From the NCBI GenBank assembly GCA_036365455.1, contig JAWQUS010000007.1, positions 15,392,001 to 15,456,000 of the forward strand: a stretch of DNA of 64,000 nucleotides, given 5' to 3'. Below are positions 34,494-46,344 of this stretch, in pieces (positions within the stretch are counted from its first letter, which is position 1; the number at the start of each line of letters is the position of its first letter). The DNA is from Macrosoma leucophasiata. Its lineage: Eukaryota > Arthropoda > Insecta > Lepidoptera > Hedylidae. The notes beneath the pieces are model-generated. The model saw nothing but the letters and a program-made list of their open reading frames with translations, searched no databases and had not been told where the DNA came from. Made by a program: the position numbers and the translations under genes.

Positions 34494-34790
34494 ACTGGTG
34501 GTAGAGCTCCAGTGTCGGAGCTCGCGGGCGTAGGCACCACCGCATTACCTAATATACTTGCCGCTAAATGGTAGTGTTCAACACTATCGTGTTCCGGTCA
34601 GGTGGTAATGTACGGCCCTGTGATTTCCGGCACAGAGGCATAAGACCTTAGGCCTCAGGAGTGGTAACGCATCTGCATTTTGACCTTGGTCTTTGTGTGG
34701 GTGTCTATAGGCTGCAGTCATCACTTAACATCAATGTGAACTGCATGCTTGTTTACCACTTCCATAACATAAAAAAAAAAAAAAAAAAAA
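34494..34790 (+). repeat. GGTGGTAGAG-family SINE, reference copy with poly(A)
   Basis: This is the best-preserved copy. The 5' end TACTGGTGGTAGAGCTCCAG has nested hairpins: GAGCTCC pairs with GGAGCTC, and GGTGGT with ACCACC about 40 nt later. The body has CCGCTAAATGGTAGTGTTC and GGCCTCAGGAGTGGTAACGC; the 3' end has ATGTGAACTGCATGCTTG..CCATAACAT and about 20 A. The common 5' start and A-tail mark retrotransposition. No tRNA-like box B is evident. At least eleven clear copies and several fragments lie in the window. Confidence 0.9.
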
Positions 34791-36240
34791 GTAATATTTT
34801 AAAGTTAGAATAACAGTTAGATAGGTAAATAAAAATTACTTAAAATCAACGGCTTAACGTTTAAAGTTGATATAATCCTTGCTTGTTTTTTTATGTTTCT
34901 AGTGACGCGTAATAGAAATTTCTTGGTAAGTTATCTCCGAATATCTTTAATTCGAAGTAATAACATATGAATTAACACAAAAACCTCCGGCGTATCGATT
35001 AGTTTTTTTTTATAAATTCGCGTACATGCTACGCATAAGAATAAGGGTCGTATACAGAACCTTCCTTTTTGAAGTCGATCAAAAATATATTTTAAACGCT
35101 ATTTAGCTATACGGTTATTTATTTACAAATTGTTCAGATGCATAGCCCATGCCTGTCGGATTCCAGTGAGTTAACGCTCAACAAAAATTCCCAACGGTTC
35201 GGAAATACAAAAGCATGTCCACCACAAAACGAAAATATTTTATTTTAGTGTATTTTTATATCAACTTCATTATTTGTATTCACCTCATGAATACGTCGAC
35301 TGACTGTCGATCTTTAGAACACTAAAGATAACTTGTCTTTCTATTTTATATGTGTACTTACAGACATTTTCTGTCTTAGTATGTAAATCTGTAACATATT
35401 ATTCTCTACATTCAATTGCGTCATATTCACGTATCTAGAGCAGGGTAGTAAATTTCAATTTACTTACTCCACTGTAGTGTAATTTCGTCAAATTAAGACT
35501 TTTGTGGTGATACCATATACCAGATCTAAATAAGGAGCGTTCTCGAAGTAATGATTATCTTCTCGTCCATTTTATATCATTGTCTGAAGACGAAGGTCTT
35601 TTACCAGTGTGTATTACCAGTGATGATATACGAAACCAACACGTGCGCGCTCATTAGATATAGGTTAAGGTCTAAGGCCACGCAGAGGCCAGTGTAAGGT
35701 ACTACGCTCCACATTTCATATTAAAATCTCCCAATTCATATTAAAAGCTAACTCAGCCAATTGTGTGATGAGTCCAAGTGTAAGTGAGGAGGATACATAA
35801 TTTAATAAAATCTCGATGACCATTGGGTTATAACAGTGACAATCGTACTCAGTTTGAGCTCCAATTCCCGTTACTAAGTGCCTGACATACAATGCAAATT
35901 GAAACTCTATACTGGTCGTAGAAGGCCGAGAGTTTTACATAAAAGATCCTTGGGGAGCAATTAAAGAAGATTCCCCAATATCACAACGGGAACAGAAATT
36001 ATGCGCGTACAAAATCGTGGGCAAATGCAGTACAAATTATTAAAAAGCTGTGTAAAAAATAATAGTAAGTATTTTATAAAAATATCACGTGTTAAGTTGT
36101 AATTCGTTTATGTATGTATCTATTTACAAATGCATATGCCATGGACAGTCACATTATCTGTATTCTAATTTAGATCTAAGTATTTTTAATAAAAGCTACG
36201 CACTGCATGCATTTGGAACTGCTAAGTGAATGATTATGTT
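34791..36240. other. Unique AT-rich stretch
   Basis: No genes, window-internal repeats or RNA motifs were recognised. Confidence 0.5.
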
Positions 36241-36242
36241 TA

Positions 36243-36420
36243 TTTATGACGAACAGATTTTTCTTTCTTCTATAAAGGAATTGTAATATTTGAAGATACG
36301 TCGGTTAAATTGTATTTATAAATTGGTTATAATTAATACCTATTGAATTATTATTGCTTGTAACTTGACAATGCTAAAGTGTCCTTTTAAACCAATTTGA
36401 AATAAATATTTAAAGTTTAT
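36243..36420 (+). repeat. LINE 3' tail (empty Helitron site)
   Basis: Collinear with 14,838-14,933 plus 15,441-15,545. The AT at 36,322-36,323 is the exact position at which the Helitron entered the other copy. Confidence 0.8.
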
Positions 36421-37200
36421 ATAATAATCCGAACAATTAAAAATTATGTATTGTGCTAAATAAAATCAAATTATTCACTATCAAGCGTATGTTTAAATTT
36501 TACCTATTCTATAAGCATCATAAAGTTGCTTAGTCCTGTCATCGGAATAAATTCAGCGGCTCACCCAGGAAAAACTCAACAAATTAAATCAATAAATGTT
36601 TGGAGAGAATTGCTTTGTCATGAAAAGCTTAATTGACTTATTATAGTATTCGTACCTATTTAAATTTGTATTTTATTTTAACTAATTAAGTATTTCGTTG
36701 ATGTAATGACAAAGATAACAAACGAAATTTAATTTACCTATAGACATTCAGCAGGTTGCTTTTCTTTTCTTGAAATTAGAATATTTATTGCGTCTATGGT
36801 AGCATAGCAGCCACTTTTCAGCTAAATTCTGGGCTTGGCTTTCTGGTTTTGAGTATATTTTTTTTTTCAATTAATAATTGGAATTGCTATAATGTCATTG
36901 TAATCCTGACTAAGTACCCTTACAATTATCATAGAAAAGAGAGACAAGAAATAATTTTATAAGAATATAAATTCACTACTATTATGATAGAATCATAGTG
37001 ACTTTATGACTGTTTCAATTATTGTGGTTAATATCTATTTAAACTACTTAAACTACTGCTTGATGTGTGATTACTATAATGGTTGTTGAATAATAATCCA
37101 TACATGTAATAAGACAGTAAAAATCGAGTGTCTGCACATATATTTTTCCAAAAAAAAACGATATGGGGCGATTAAAGAAGAGTAACAGAAACAAAAAAAA
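36421..37200. other. Unique AT-rich stretch
   Basis: Nothing recognised. Confidence 0.5.
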
Positions 37201-37204
37201 AACT

Positions 37205-37514
37205 ATTGGAATTTTTGTCTATCTATCTGGTACGTTATAACTTCGAAATACTCAACGGACTTACTTGAACGCGGTTTCCACAAACGTATTTCATATAATT
37301 AGGAGCGTTGTCAAAACGTTGTTTCGTCAAAATCAAAGGTTATGGTCAATTAAAAATTTACTTCAATCACTACTTCAAAACTTTTTAACAGAGTTGAACG
37401 CGGTTTACATAAACGTATTTAAATTTAGACTTGCTGTACCCGCGATATTTCCACGTAAAATTTAACAAAATTATTGTTCAGTATGTACGCGGACGAAGTC
37501 GTGGGCACAGCTAG
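37205..37514 (+). mobile_element. Helitron 3'-end fragment
   Basis: It ends GCGGACGAAGTCGTGGGCAC AGCTAG followed by T: a GC-rich hairpin and the terminal CTAG at 37,511-37,514. The interior has the TTTTGTCTATCTATCTGG and AACGCGGTTTCCACAAACGT stretches. The 5' end is not identified. Confidence 0.6.
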
Positions 37515-38399
37515 TTCTGAATATTAATTTACCTGCATTATGCCTGACCCAGAATCGAATCCAGGTTTTAGCAACCGATCACTAAGTTGGACCTACCTGA
37601 AGTGGGTATAATTTTTATCTCATTTCCAAGATCTTTCCTCTTCCTTGTGTGCAAGAAAACGGTGCCATGGCATAATAAATAAAATGCAATATTTGAGATA
37701 ACCATATACAAAACAATGAAAATATTTTCGCAGTTACTCACCTACCTATTTATGTCGATTGCGTAAGAAAACATTCACCGAATAACGGATGAATCTTCCC
37801 TGGGGTGATTACAGTGTTATCCATTCGTAATTAATTATTTCTTTACCGAAAAACAAACAAAAACCTCTCGATCAGGAAAGAACACGCTTAGAAAATAACT
37901 TCAAAATTTAGGGAAGTACACAAATGAATGTTGAAAACATCATTATTATACCTCTTGGTCCATGGGGCCCTTAAAGCTCGGCGTAATGCTTGCGCGGGGA
38001 TTACTACAATCTTCCTATACGTAGAGACCAATTATTGTTATTGCACCTATTTATAAAACAATCATGTCAATGATTAATGTATTTGTATATAAAAAAGGCA
38101 GAAATAGTTCATAAATTAATATAATTAAGAGGTTTATCAGGGATGTACAGTTTGTATAGTCAGGAATCTCCTCGCTATACTATATACCTTTTCGTTGTAA
38201 TATAACCTTGATCCAACTATCCAATTCGTTTTATTAAGTGTTATTATAAAGGCTTATAAACTAGAATAATTAATTATAGACTATCGTTCTTAGAGGTATA
38301 AAAATCAACTAGAATTTTAACTGAACTTGGCTGTTTTCATCTAATAATTATCTTCATCTACTATAATTATTATTACAAACAAATGTGCCAATGCCCATA
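37515..38399. other. Unique AT-rich stretch
   Basis: Nothing recognised. Confidence 0.5.
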
Positions 38400-38812
38400 G
38401 CTAATTTACTATCACTCTCTCTCATGATCTCAAAGCAAACTAACACATTAAACGGTAGAAAAATACATTTTTTGCCATTTGGCTACAAAAACCTGCGTAT
38501 CCTAAAAACTAATTCTCGTTTCGAGTAGCTGGAATGATGTAGAAGACATCACAAGTTCTCGCCTGCCCGGTTTTCTTTACGTGTGCCCCCACTCATTTCC
38601 ACTCACGGAGCGCCCATTGTGCAAGCTTTCTTTATTTTCTGTCTTTTAGGCAGTAATGAAAATGGATTAATTGCGCTATTTATATGAAGTATACGTGTAT
38701 CCCGTTATACTAGATTTATAACATAGTGATTTTCATAGGAATAGTCACTATGCTATAAATATAGACTTAGAACTTGAATGTGCGATTTAATAAAATCTGA
38801 AGTAATATCGAC
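38400..38812 (+). repeat. Diverged tandem duplication, copy 1
   Basis: Matches 38,945-39,345 at an offset of about 544 bp. Shared blocks: CCATTTGGCTACAAAAA, GTTCTCGCCTGCCCGGTTTTC, GTGCAAGCTTTCTTTATTT, GGTAATGAAAATGGATTA (AG in this copy) and GATTTATAACATAGTGAT. At 38,715-38,759 it contains a 15-bp near-perfect hairpin absent from copy 2. Confidence 0.82.
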
Positions 38813-38944
38813 CAAAGACTTTTTAAGAAATGCACTGACAATACGCACAGTTACCTACTACTAGTGTTGCATTCGACCAACGTAATGGACAAGTGCAGGT
38901 GTGAAATGATTATTTTTGTATTCATTACAATCTACAACCCTAAT

Positions 38945-39345
38945 AAATTTACTCCCACAATTAACCTCAAAGAAATATTAGCATTACAATCGGTAGCCAA
39001 CGGTAACAATTTTCACCATTTGGCTACAAAAATCGGCGTATCCTAAAAACGAATGCGCGTTTCGAGCAGCTGGAATGATGTAGAAGACAACACAAGTTCT
39101 CGCCTGCCCGGTTTTCTTTACTCATTTACGCTCACGAAGGGGCCTTTGTGCAAGCTTTCTTTATTTGCTGTCCCTTAGGCGGTAATGAAAATGGATTATC
39201 TCCGCTATGTATATGAAATATGTGGGCTTATGCTATTGTAGGTCGCTTCTAAGTCTAGATTTATAACATAGTGATATCAGTAGGACTGTCCTAGAACTTG
39301 AATATGGGAGTTATACAATCTGAAGTGATAGTGCTTGTAAAAATT
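38945..39345 (+). repeat. Diverged tandem duplication, copy 2
   Basis: Second unit of the pair; about 80 percent similar by eye with several small indels. A CTTTATTTGCTGTCCCTTAG stretch resembles a splice acceptor in both units, but no ORF follows in either. Confidence 0.82.
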
Positions 39346-39454
39346 TATTTCGACCATTGAGTAATTACTATAAGAACCTTCAGTAACGGCTTAAAGTTAA
39401 TACTAGCTGATCAATGGTTTGGTTGAAATTCAACCGTACCTAATATAATTGTCT

Positions 39455-39765
39455 AAGCTTAGAGATAGCAGGTTACTATTATACTACGCTGGCATACTGG
39501 GTTAGATTCCCGGGTCGGGGGCTATCAGAGATAACGGTGTAATATCCAATATCTCTTCTATTGGGATTTTTCAATTTTCTGTAAGTTTCCCAGCACCTCA
39601 GAGTTTGATAATGTGCCCGAAGATGTCAACAGGCTCGCTACCAGTTACATGGTTCAGAATGTAACCGTCGCGGCGAATCGTCGGTGTTTTCATGTATACT
39701 TGAATGCATGCATTTACCTCTGCTTACCCCTTCGGGGATTACAGGAGTGAAGTTACGTATATACC
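39455..39765 (+). repeat. tRNA-derived SINE, second family
   Basis: The head is eroded (GCTTAGAGATAGCAGGTTAC; CTGGGTTAGATTCCCGGGTC). The body GGTGTAATATCC..TGGGATTTTTC and tail CTCTGCTTACCCCTTCGGGG..GTGAAGTTACGT are clear. Confidence 0.72.
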
Positions 39766-40207
39766 GTATATACGTATATATACCAATTCATTCCTCAATC
39801 GATACCGAGTTTAAGATTTTCGGATCCATAGCCACTAAATTTCAGGGTGTATTTAATATGTATGTTGGTGTGTGTTTTTTTATAGCACTCATGCCGTAGA
39901 AATACAAAAATAGAGTGGCAATTGTATGCGATTATTTATTACTTCCTACCGTTTACATTTGCCGCTACCCTCGTTTCGCAAAGTTTGTCTTATCATCACA
40001 AAGAGAGCTTACTTTAATTACCCTCCAAAATTTAATCCGTAAATAATTTTAACCCACAGAGTAATGTACTCTGAAAATTATAGCGTATAATGTACTCGTA
40101 TTTTGTTTATGAACGTAGGTTTATGAATTAAGCCCATTAAATTACATTTTAGAAAAAAAGTATTAGTTATATTGCTCTGCATGTAAACACTATTTAACTA
40201 ATTTTAT

Positions 40208-40512
40208 AACTGCCTCAGTAGCCTAGTGGTAGCAGGTCATTGCTACTAAGCTGAGGTCCTGGGTTTCGATTCCTAGATCGGGGTCTATTAAAGATAAGGA
40301 TGTAAAATCCTTTATCTCTGGTTTTATTGGTATTTTTCCATTTTCTGGAAGTTTCCCAGTACCTCGGAGTACAGTAATGTGCCCGGAGATGTCAATATGT
40401 TCGCCACCTGTTACGTGGGCCAAAACGTAACCGATAAATCGGTGCTATGATTGAATGTATGCATTTCACCTCTGCCTATCCTTTCGGTGATTACAGGCGT
40501 AAAGTTACGTTT
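40208..40512 (+). repeat. tRNA-derived SINE, second family, full length
   Basis: Box A TAGCCTAGTGG near 40,219 and box B GGTTTCGATTCC near 40,262. The full body includes the ATGTGCCCGGAGATGTCAAT region missing at 16,688. The tail is CTCTGCCTATCCTTTCGGTG..GCGTAAAGTTACGTTT. A Helitron follows within 15 bp. Confidence 0.8.
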
Positions 40513-40525
40513 ATTTTATAGGCTA

Positions 40526-40743
40526 CTAGCTGACCCGGCAAACTTCGTATTGCCTCAGAATGAAATAATGTGTCAAAGGTTTAATAGATACGGACTATTT
40601 GTATGAAAAAATGAACATGTGGTTTTTACTTTTAAACCTTCCCTGGACTTCCAAAAATCATTCAAAACCAAAATTAGCTGTATTGGTCCAGCCGTTCTCA
40701 AGTTTCAGCGACACTAACGAACAGCAATTGATTTTTATATAGA
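40526..40743 (-). mobile_element. Non-autonomous Helitron
   Basis: Minus strand: 5' TCTATATAAAAATCAATTGC, 3' GCCGGGTCAGCTAG, flanked by A (40,525) and T (40,744). About 218 bp. It contains GAACGGCTGGACCAATAC and a GTCCAGGGAAGGTTTA block shared with 12,960-13,204. Confidence 0.85.
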
Positions 40744-40749
40744 TAGATA

Positions 40750-40870
40750 CTAGCTGACCCGGCAAACTACGTATACGTACGTATTGCCTCAGAATGAAAT
40801 AATTAGCCCAATCGGTCCAGCCGTTCTCGAGTTTTAGCGAGGCTAACGAACAGCAATTGATTTTTATAGA
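40750..40870 (-). mobile_element. Non-autonomous Helitron, internally deleted
   Basis: Same termini as its neighbour: TCTATAAAAATCAATTGC at the 5' end and GCCGGGTCAGCTAG at the 3' end. The middle is missing. The two are in tandem six bases apart. Confidence 0.82.
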
Positions 40871-41235
40871 TCGATATTAATAATAGCGAAACAAATTGTT
40901 CCATTTATTGCCTAACCGAATACCCGTAACAGATTATTGCCTAGCAAATGATAGCGTCCTGGTTAAATAACCACGCAGTTACGGAGAAAATTAATGGCAT
41001 AGGTAGGTCGATTAATCGGCTAGGACATCGACTATAAAGCCCGTCGATTCAGAATAGAATCCCGGGAGACATATTAAAAGAGAATTGCTTGAACGTCGCG
41101 CTGTAAAGAACAAGTTACCAAAGTACCAAGCGATTGCTTTCAACATACGATTTTTTAATTACTTGAACTTGTTAAAAGTTCGAATAATAACGTTGTAACA
41201 GTCTCTTTAATTTCAAATTGGTATTATATACAACA
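40871..41235. other. Unique stretch
   Basis: Nothing recognised. Confidence 0.45.
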
Positions 41236-42181
41236 CTAGCTTTTGCCCGCGACTTCGTTCGCGTGGACTTCAGGTTCGTCCCGTCTAGTCTAGTAATAAG
41301 TAAGAAATACGGTAACTAAGCACTGCAGAGCCCTAATTTGTACGTGTAACTCCTAACCAAAAAGAAACCTGGCAGTAACTAACCTTAGGCCTATATTACT
41401 TAAAGTAGGCGACCATACGTTTTTATCAAATCGCTAGTGCCTTGAAAATTCGCAAAACGGACACAACCGTAAACGACGTCTGCCCTCACGCGTCTGCCCG
41501 TGTTCGGGTCGCGCACTCAGCGATGAGCCACTTCTTCCCCACCGCACCTACCCCGCTCCCCCCACGCCCCGTTCGCCTGGCGCCGCTGCCGGTATTTATC
41601 ACCGAAACGGTATTTATCGCCGAAATTGCTATGACTCTGCATTTTAAATCTGTGATATCTTCGAAAATATTTATTTAATTTACATGCTGTAAAAAGCCAT
41701 ATTGATCTTTATTAAATGCACAATGTATTTAAGATACTTAATTGGATAAGGATTAATACTGTATTGCTTAAAATCGCTTCGTAAATAAGCCATTATTTCT
41801 CGTACAAAGTAAAGGATAAAAAATGGTTATTGTGGGTTATTCCTAAGAGATAAACATATACCATCACGGACTTTTTTGTAGACCTTTTTAAGTTGTACAA
41901 TACTGTAGTAAATTGTTTTGATCTATCTTGTAGGATTCAGTCAGCGTTTGCAATGTAAGCGCAAAAAATGTGTTTTTTCTACGACCTCACATTAAAAACC
42001 TCAAAAATTGTAGCCTATGTGTTATTCTGATGTATAAGATATAGCCTATGTGTTATTCTGATGTATAAGCTATATTGTGGTAAAGTTTCATTCAAATCCA
42101 TTCAGTAGTTTTTACGTGAAAGAGTAACAAACATCCATACATCCATACTTACAAACTTTCGCCTTTATAATAGTAGTAGGA
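41236..42181 (-). mobile_element. Helitron-like element, second terminal type
   Basis: Minus strand begins TCCTACTACTATTATAAAGG and ends CGAAGTCGCGGGCAAAAGCTAG, flanked by A and T. About 946 bp. It lacks Rep/helicase sequence. It includes an internal direct repeat at about 42,011-42,071 (ATAGCCTATGTGTTATTCTG twice) and a GC-rich stretch at 41,460-41,600 whose 78-codon ORF has no known domain. The sequence could also be read as an RTE-type LINE tail, but the A/T-flanked TC..CTAG ends favour Helitron. Confidence 0.65.
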
Positions 42182-42182
42182 T

Positions 42183-42262
42183 ATAACGGGAATAATACAC
42201 ACTATCTAACAACTAGTTTCGAGTTGTACATTCAATCCTGTTACACGTTGTATATAGGTACT
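42183..42262 (+). repeat. Short dispersed repeat
   Basis: GAGTTGTACATTCAATCCTG and TTACACGTTGTATATA recur at 59,826-59,862. The preceding AACGGGAATAATACACACT recurs near 59,314. Confidence 0.55.
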
Positions 42263-42354
42263 CTTCTTGGAAAAAAAAAATATTTAAAAACACTTCGTCT
42301 TGAAAAACTTATTTTTACATGTTTGGTTAGTTGTTTTTTATGCATTGAAGATAG

Positions 42355-42565
42355 AAAATAAATCTGCCAATCCCACAAAAACCAAAGGGTAAAACGCAGA
42401 TGCGTTACTTCTTTTATGGTCTAAGATATTTGCCTCTGTGGCAAAATATATGGAGCCATACATTACTATGATAACTGGAATACGAAATACGATAGTGCTG
42501 TGTAAACTATCATTTAGATATGCGGCAGATAGATAAGGTAATCTGGTAAATGGAGTGTCGGAGTA
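42355..42565 (-). repeat. Degraded GGTGGTAGAG-family SINE
   Basis: CGCAGATGCGTTACTTC, GCCTCTGTGGCAAAATATATGG and CGATAGTGCTG follow the family order on the minus strand with many changes. Confidence 0.5.
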
Positions 42566-42591
42566 TAAAAACCATATACATTACCAGTTAC

Positions 42592-42706
42592 AGTTTCAAC
42601 TCTACTACTAACTAGTAGTAGAGTTGAAACTAATAAATAGGACTCAATAAACACATTAAATGTTCAACTGAATATTTACTGTGTTTATTGAGTCCTATTT
42701 ATTAGT
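42592..42706. repeat. Two overlapping perfect inverted repeats
   Basis: The first has 19-bp arms 42,592-42,610 and 42,613-42,631 around AC. The second has 26-bp arms 42,629-42,654 and 42,681-42,706 around 26 nt. They share the three bases 42,629-42,631. Both sets pair without mismatch. Confidence 0.9.
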
Positions 42707-43469
42707 ATACTAGCTTTGTTATTGATCAAGCACATAATTTATAAATATCAAGGCCTCAGGCCTACCATCACCTACCATCACCTACCACCAGGCTACCGTA
42801 GCTGTTGGGTCGTTGCCAAATTTCAAATTATGTTTCAACCACATGACACGTTTCCATTTATCCAGCTGAGTCACATAGCCGCATTCATTCAATTTATAAA
42901 ATAAATATAATATCGAAATATTTTACTTCGTATAACAGGTAATGGGAAATTCTACACATTCGATATTAGCACAGATTCCTAGGACGCGTGAAATAGCTCT
43001 GGAATATGGCATATCAAATCAGGCATCCACAAATACCGAAACCTTTAGGTTGAATACCATTTTCACCGGAACATTACCTTTATGTGACTATTATGTCGTC
43101 TGAATATAAGTTCGAGATCGAAGTTGTAGAAAATCTATTTGATTTTATCAAAAACTATGACTTGGGACGTAGATTTGACATGAAATATTTATAAATGTGA
43201 ATTATTTTCAACGGACAAGAATGTTTAATACGGACTTTTTTTGTTATGTTATGAGAAAAGCCAACGAACATAGAGTGTGTAGTTCCACTCCTTAATTGAA
43301 GTATGTTTTAGTTTGTATGATAAAGCCACGAAAAGTATTTTACCAGTTAAATTATGGACTATTTTGTTAGCTTATATACTCGATCAGAAATCAGTGTGAC
43401 ATTTGGACATTTAACATGAACTATCTTCTGCCTGCAATTCGTCTGCTTAGACATCATTTGATTTCTTGA
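42707..43469. other. Unique AT-rich stretch
   Basis: A CCTACCATCA triplication at about 42,760-42,790 is the only repeat. No gene is recognised. Confidence 0.45.
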
Positions 43470-43565
43470 AAGAAATTATATAAAAAATGGCCAGAAAAAC
43501 AGAAATTTGACTTCGAGTTGGGAACTAACCTACGACCTCCGGATAACCAGCCCAGCCGTTTTACT
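43470..43565 (-). repeat. tRNA-derived SINE, first family
   Basis: Minus strand: GTAAAACGGCTGGGCTGGTT..TCGTAGGTTAGTTCCCAACTCGAAGTCAAATTT matches 8,441-8,500, including the CCATTTTTTATATAAT tail. Confidence 0.65.
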
Positions 43566-43797
43566 TACTAACTCAAAATAAAAAAAAAAACAAAAATACT
43601 TTATTAGTGAAACAAATGTATACAATTTGGGTGTGGGAACTCTTCTCAAGTTGTGAAAACTTGTGTTAGAAAAATCCCCTCTCGGCTGTGCTGTTTCATA
43701 GTATTAAATAACTTAACTAAAATAAGGAAAGCACTTAGATTACCTACATATATCTAGTGCATTTTTATAACTACACAAATCAAAATATAACTTACTA

Positions 43798-43996
43798 CTA
43801 GCTAGCGAAGTTCCACATCCGAAAATAGATTTTTTTGCGATCAAAAGAAAGTATATAAATTTGTTCCCTGTATAATTTTAAATTTACTTAGATCAATACT
43901 ATCTACATGACAGAAAAAAAAAATCTATTCGGTTGGGTCATTTTACGTGATTAAGCAACAACAGACAAGCTTTCACGTTTATAATATTAGCGAGGA
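43798..43996 (-). mobile_element. Helitron-like fragment
   Basis: Minus strand begins TCCTCGCTAATATTATAAAC and ends in CTAGCTAG followed by T. This parallels the element at 41,236-42,181 but is shorter and diverged. Confidence 0.5.
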
Positions 43997-44225
43997 TTAT
44001 TTATTAATATCGTTTGGAGTTGTATTATGACAGGCTATCCGAGAAGCTGGAAAGCAAAATTTCGGGAATCTGAAGAAATGTGGGTTTTGCGATTACGCGA
44101 GATAAATATAGCTCACACAATTTGTGGAGCTCGCGTAAATCTACGGCAACGTTATTGCAATACATATTCGTCATTTTGATGTCAATGACCCCAAGATGAT
44201 TGATATTTGTCTACTTAATCTCTCT

Positions 44226-44335
44226 TCTTAAGATAGACGAGGCACGAGAGGTATGTCAGGACCGGGATATCTGGCGCTCTGCACTCTCTGCCTACCCCGT
44301 TAGGGACCTGGCGTGAAGATACATACATGCATCCA
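44226..44335 (+). repeat. LINE 3'-terminus fragment
   Basis: Matches the end of the LINE pseudogene near 61,670-61,765: AGACGAGGCACGAGAGG, GATATCTGGCGCTCTGCACT, TACCCCGTTAGGGACCTGGC. Confidence 0.75.
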
Positions 44336-46336
44336 CATTTCCTGGTGAATTCAATCTACCATTATTATCATTCAGCCGAAAGACGGTCACTGCTGTACAC
44401 TCTACCACACTGTTTTGCAATATATAGGTAATGCTGAAAAAAATCCTTAAAAATTAACAATCAACTCTTATAAATTCACCCGTATGTGTTATTGCGAAAA
44501 ATAAAGATATGACCATTAACCTAACTCTGGTTAACTTCGTTATAAATAATAAGTAACATACTACAGTCTACAATGTTTTTTAATACTATCCTCAGTAGAA
44601 CATTGACCCGGTCTTAAAAAAATAATCTTACAATAAAAATACAGTTAAGGCAATCTCATACCAGCTTAGTTTAATCATCAACAGTTTTCTTTGTAATTCC
44701 ATGTGACAAAATTTTGTTTAATTAATCTTAAATCCGCTAAATAAATATAATTAAAACTTAACTAAAGAAAATTTCAAAACATGCATTTTAAATTTAAATA
44801 TTATTTTTCAGGCTCAACTCTGCGTGTAATATGTACCAAAATTTGAAATTATTTTAAAGCATGATTTTAAAACAAAGGTACCTATTGTTAATCTTTTTAT
44901 ACGCTTACTCAGCAATATTGAAAATGCGGAAGCAACTTTCCGTGTAGGTATTACTTAAATTTTCACGAGCAAACCACGGGACTCATTTCGATATTTTGCA
45001 ATTGCAATACCCTGGGACCACTTTTTGCTCCAACAATAGCTAGTGGGTATATTAATCTTTCCTAGATGAATGTTCAATATTAATACCTACTCTTGAACAT
45101 CGAACATTTGCTTTCCGTTGTTGTTTATTATAATAGGTACAAGTTTTGTCCAATAACTTTACTAACTTTATGAAAAAGTTGTAAGTACCTACTGAAAATC
45201 TAACGTAGTCTCAGTTGTATTCTACAACTTCGTGTTACCTAGCTTTATATTTTATTTATAATACTTATATTTTCTTTGTTTTTATTTCTTAAGACACAAG
45301 CTATCTCTTCGTCTTTCCGAGAAAACATTGCTGATTTTTACTATATTGGATTGATTTCGTTTACTAATTTTTTATGCAAGTACTGCATAGGAGACGTAAT
45401 CTTTGAGTTTAAAGTAAAAAAAATATAATATGCACGTCATAAAAAAAAATACATTTTCATTTCAAGATTACGCAAAATAAATATTTTTCCATGTTATTTT
45501 GGGTGCGAGTTGTGTACATAACTGCACGTGCACGTCACACATACATAATTCATTGAAATCCGGTCCGAGTTCGCGGTGTGGGCTGGCAAAAATCGCTTTA
45601 CGAGTATGGTAAGTGAGGGAGAGCGGGTAGCTATGCCCGCGTTGATATAACCCAGTACAGGCGGCACCGCGCAAACAAATTGGATGCTTAAAATTCAATT
45701 TGAAGGTTTCGCGGTCCGCTTCATTCGCTCGCCTCGTTCGTTACAAGCTGGACTAGTTCACATGTCCAAATGGAAACGCAATTATTCCGTAACTTTGCAA
45801 TGTATAAATGTTTACCGGCGAGCACCTGTTAGAGTAATCGCCCGCGAGTCAACACTCGCCTGATTAAGCAGTATTACAAATATAATAAAGCTAAAGCGAT
45901 TGTTGGTTGGAAGGCGTTAATTATTGATAGAACTGCTTGGCGGTTTCGTGTTCAGGTTGTGGAATTGTTTACGATAACTACGTATAAAAATATAAAGTTA
46001 TCAACAGTTTAAGAATAGTATTTTGTGTGTATTATAGCCGCTTGTCCATTTAGTATAATTTTTTTTTTCAACAGCGGTGTTGTTAGTCCGCCTATTACTT
46101 TATTCTTGTTGGGTTTACTATATTCAGAAGAACGTTTATGGAAAGAAAGTCGAAAATTCTGTAAGTATTTTTGTATGAAAATTTAAATACCTAAATATTT
46201 GTTTAGTTGCTAACTTTACTGAAGAAAAGTTAACTGAAATGTTAGCTGAAATGAAACTTTACAGTGCTATACGCGCAATTAATTACAACTACATTCAAAA
46301 AGTTCGTGCTGTCATCGGCAGTACGATATCTGCATA
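44336..46336. other. Unique sequence with GC-richer patch
   Basis: No repeats are shared with the rest of the window. About 45,520-45,900 is GC-richer (GTTCGCGGTGTGGGCTGGC; CCTGTTAGAGTAATCGCCCG) and holds a 76-codon minus ORF without known domain. A regulatory element or non-coding exon is possible but unsupported. Confidence 0.4.
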
Positions 46337-46344
46337 GTGTGCAT

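Noticed and set aside
38620..38660. Splice acceptor-like TTTCTGTCTTTTAG repeated in the tandem duplication
   Set aside because: No open frame follows in either unit and no donor is paired with it.
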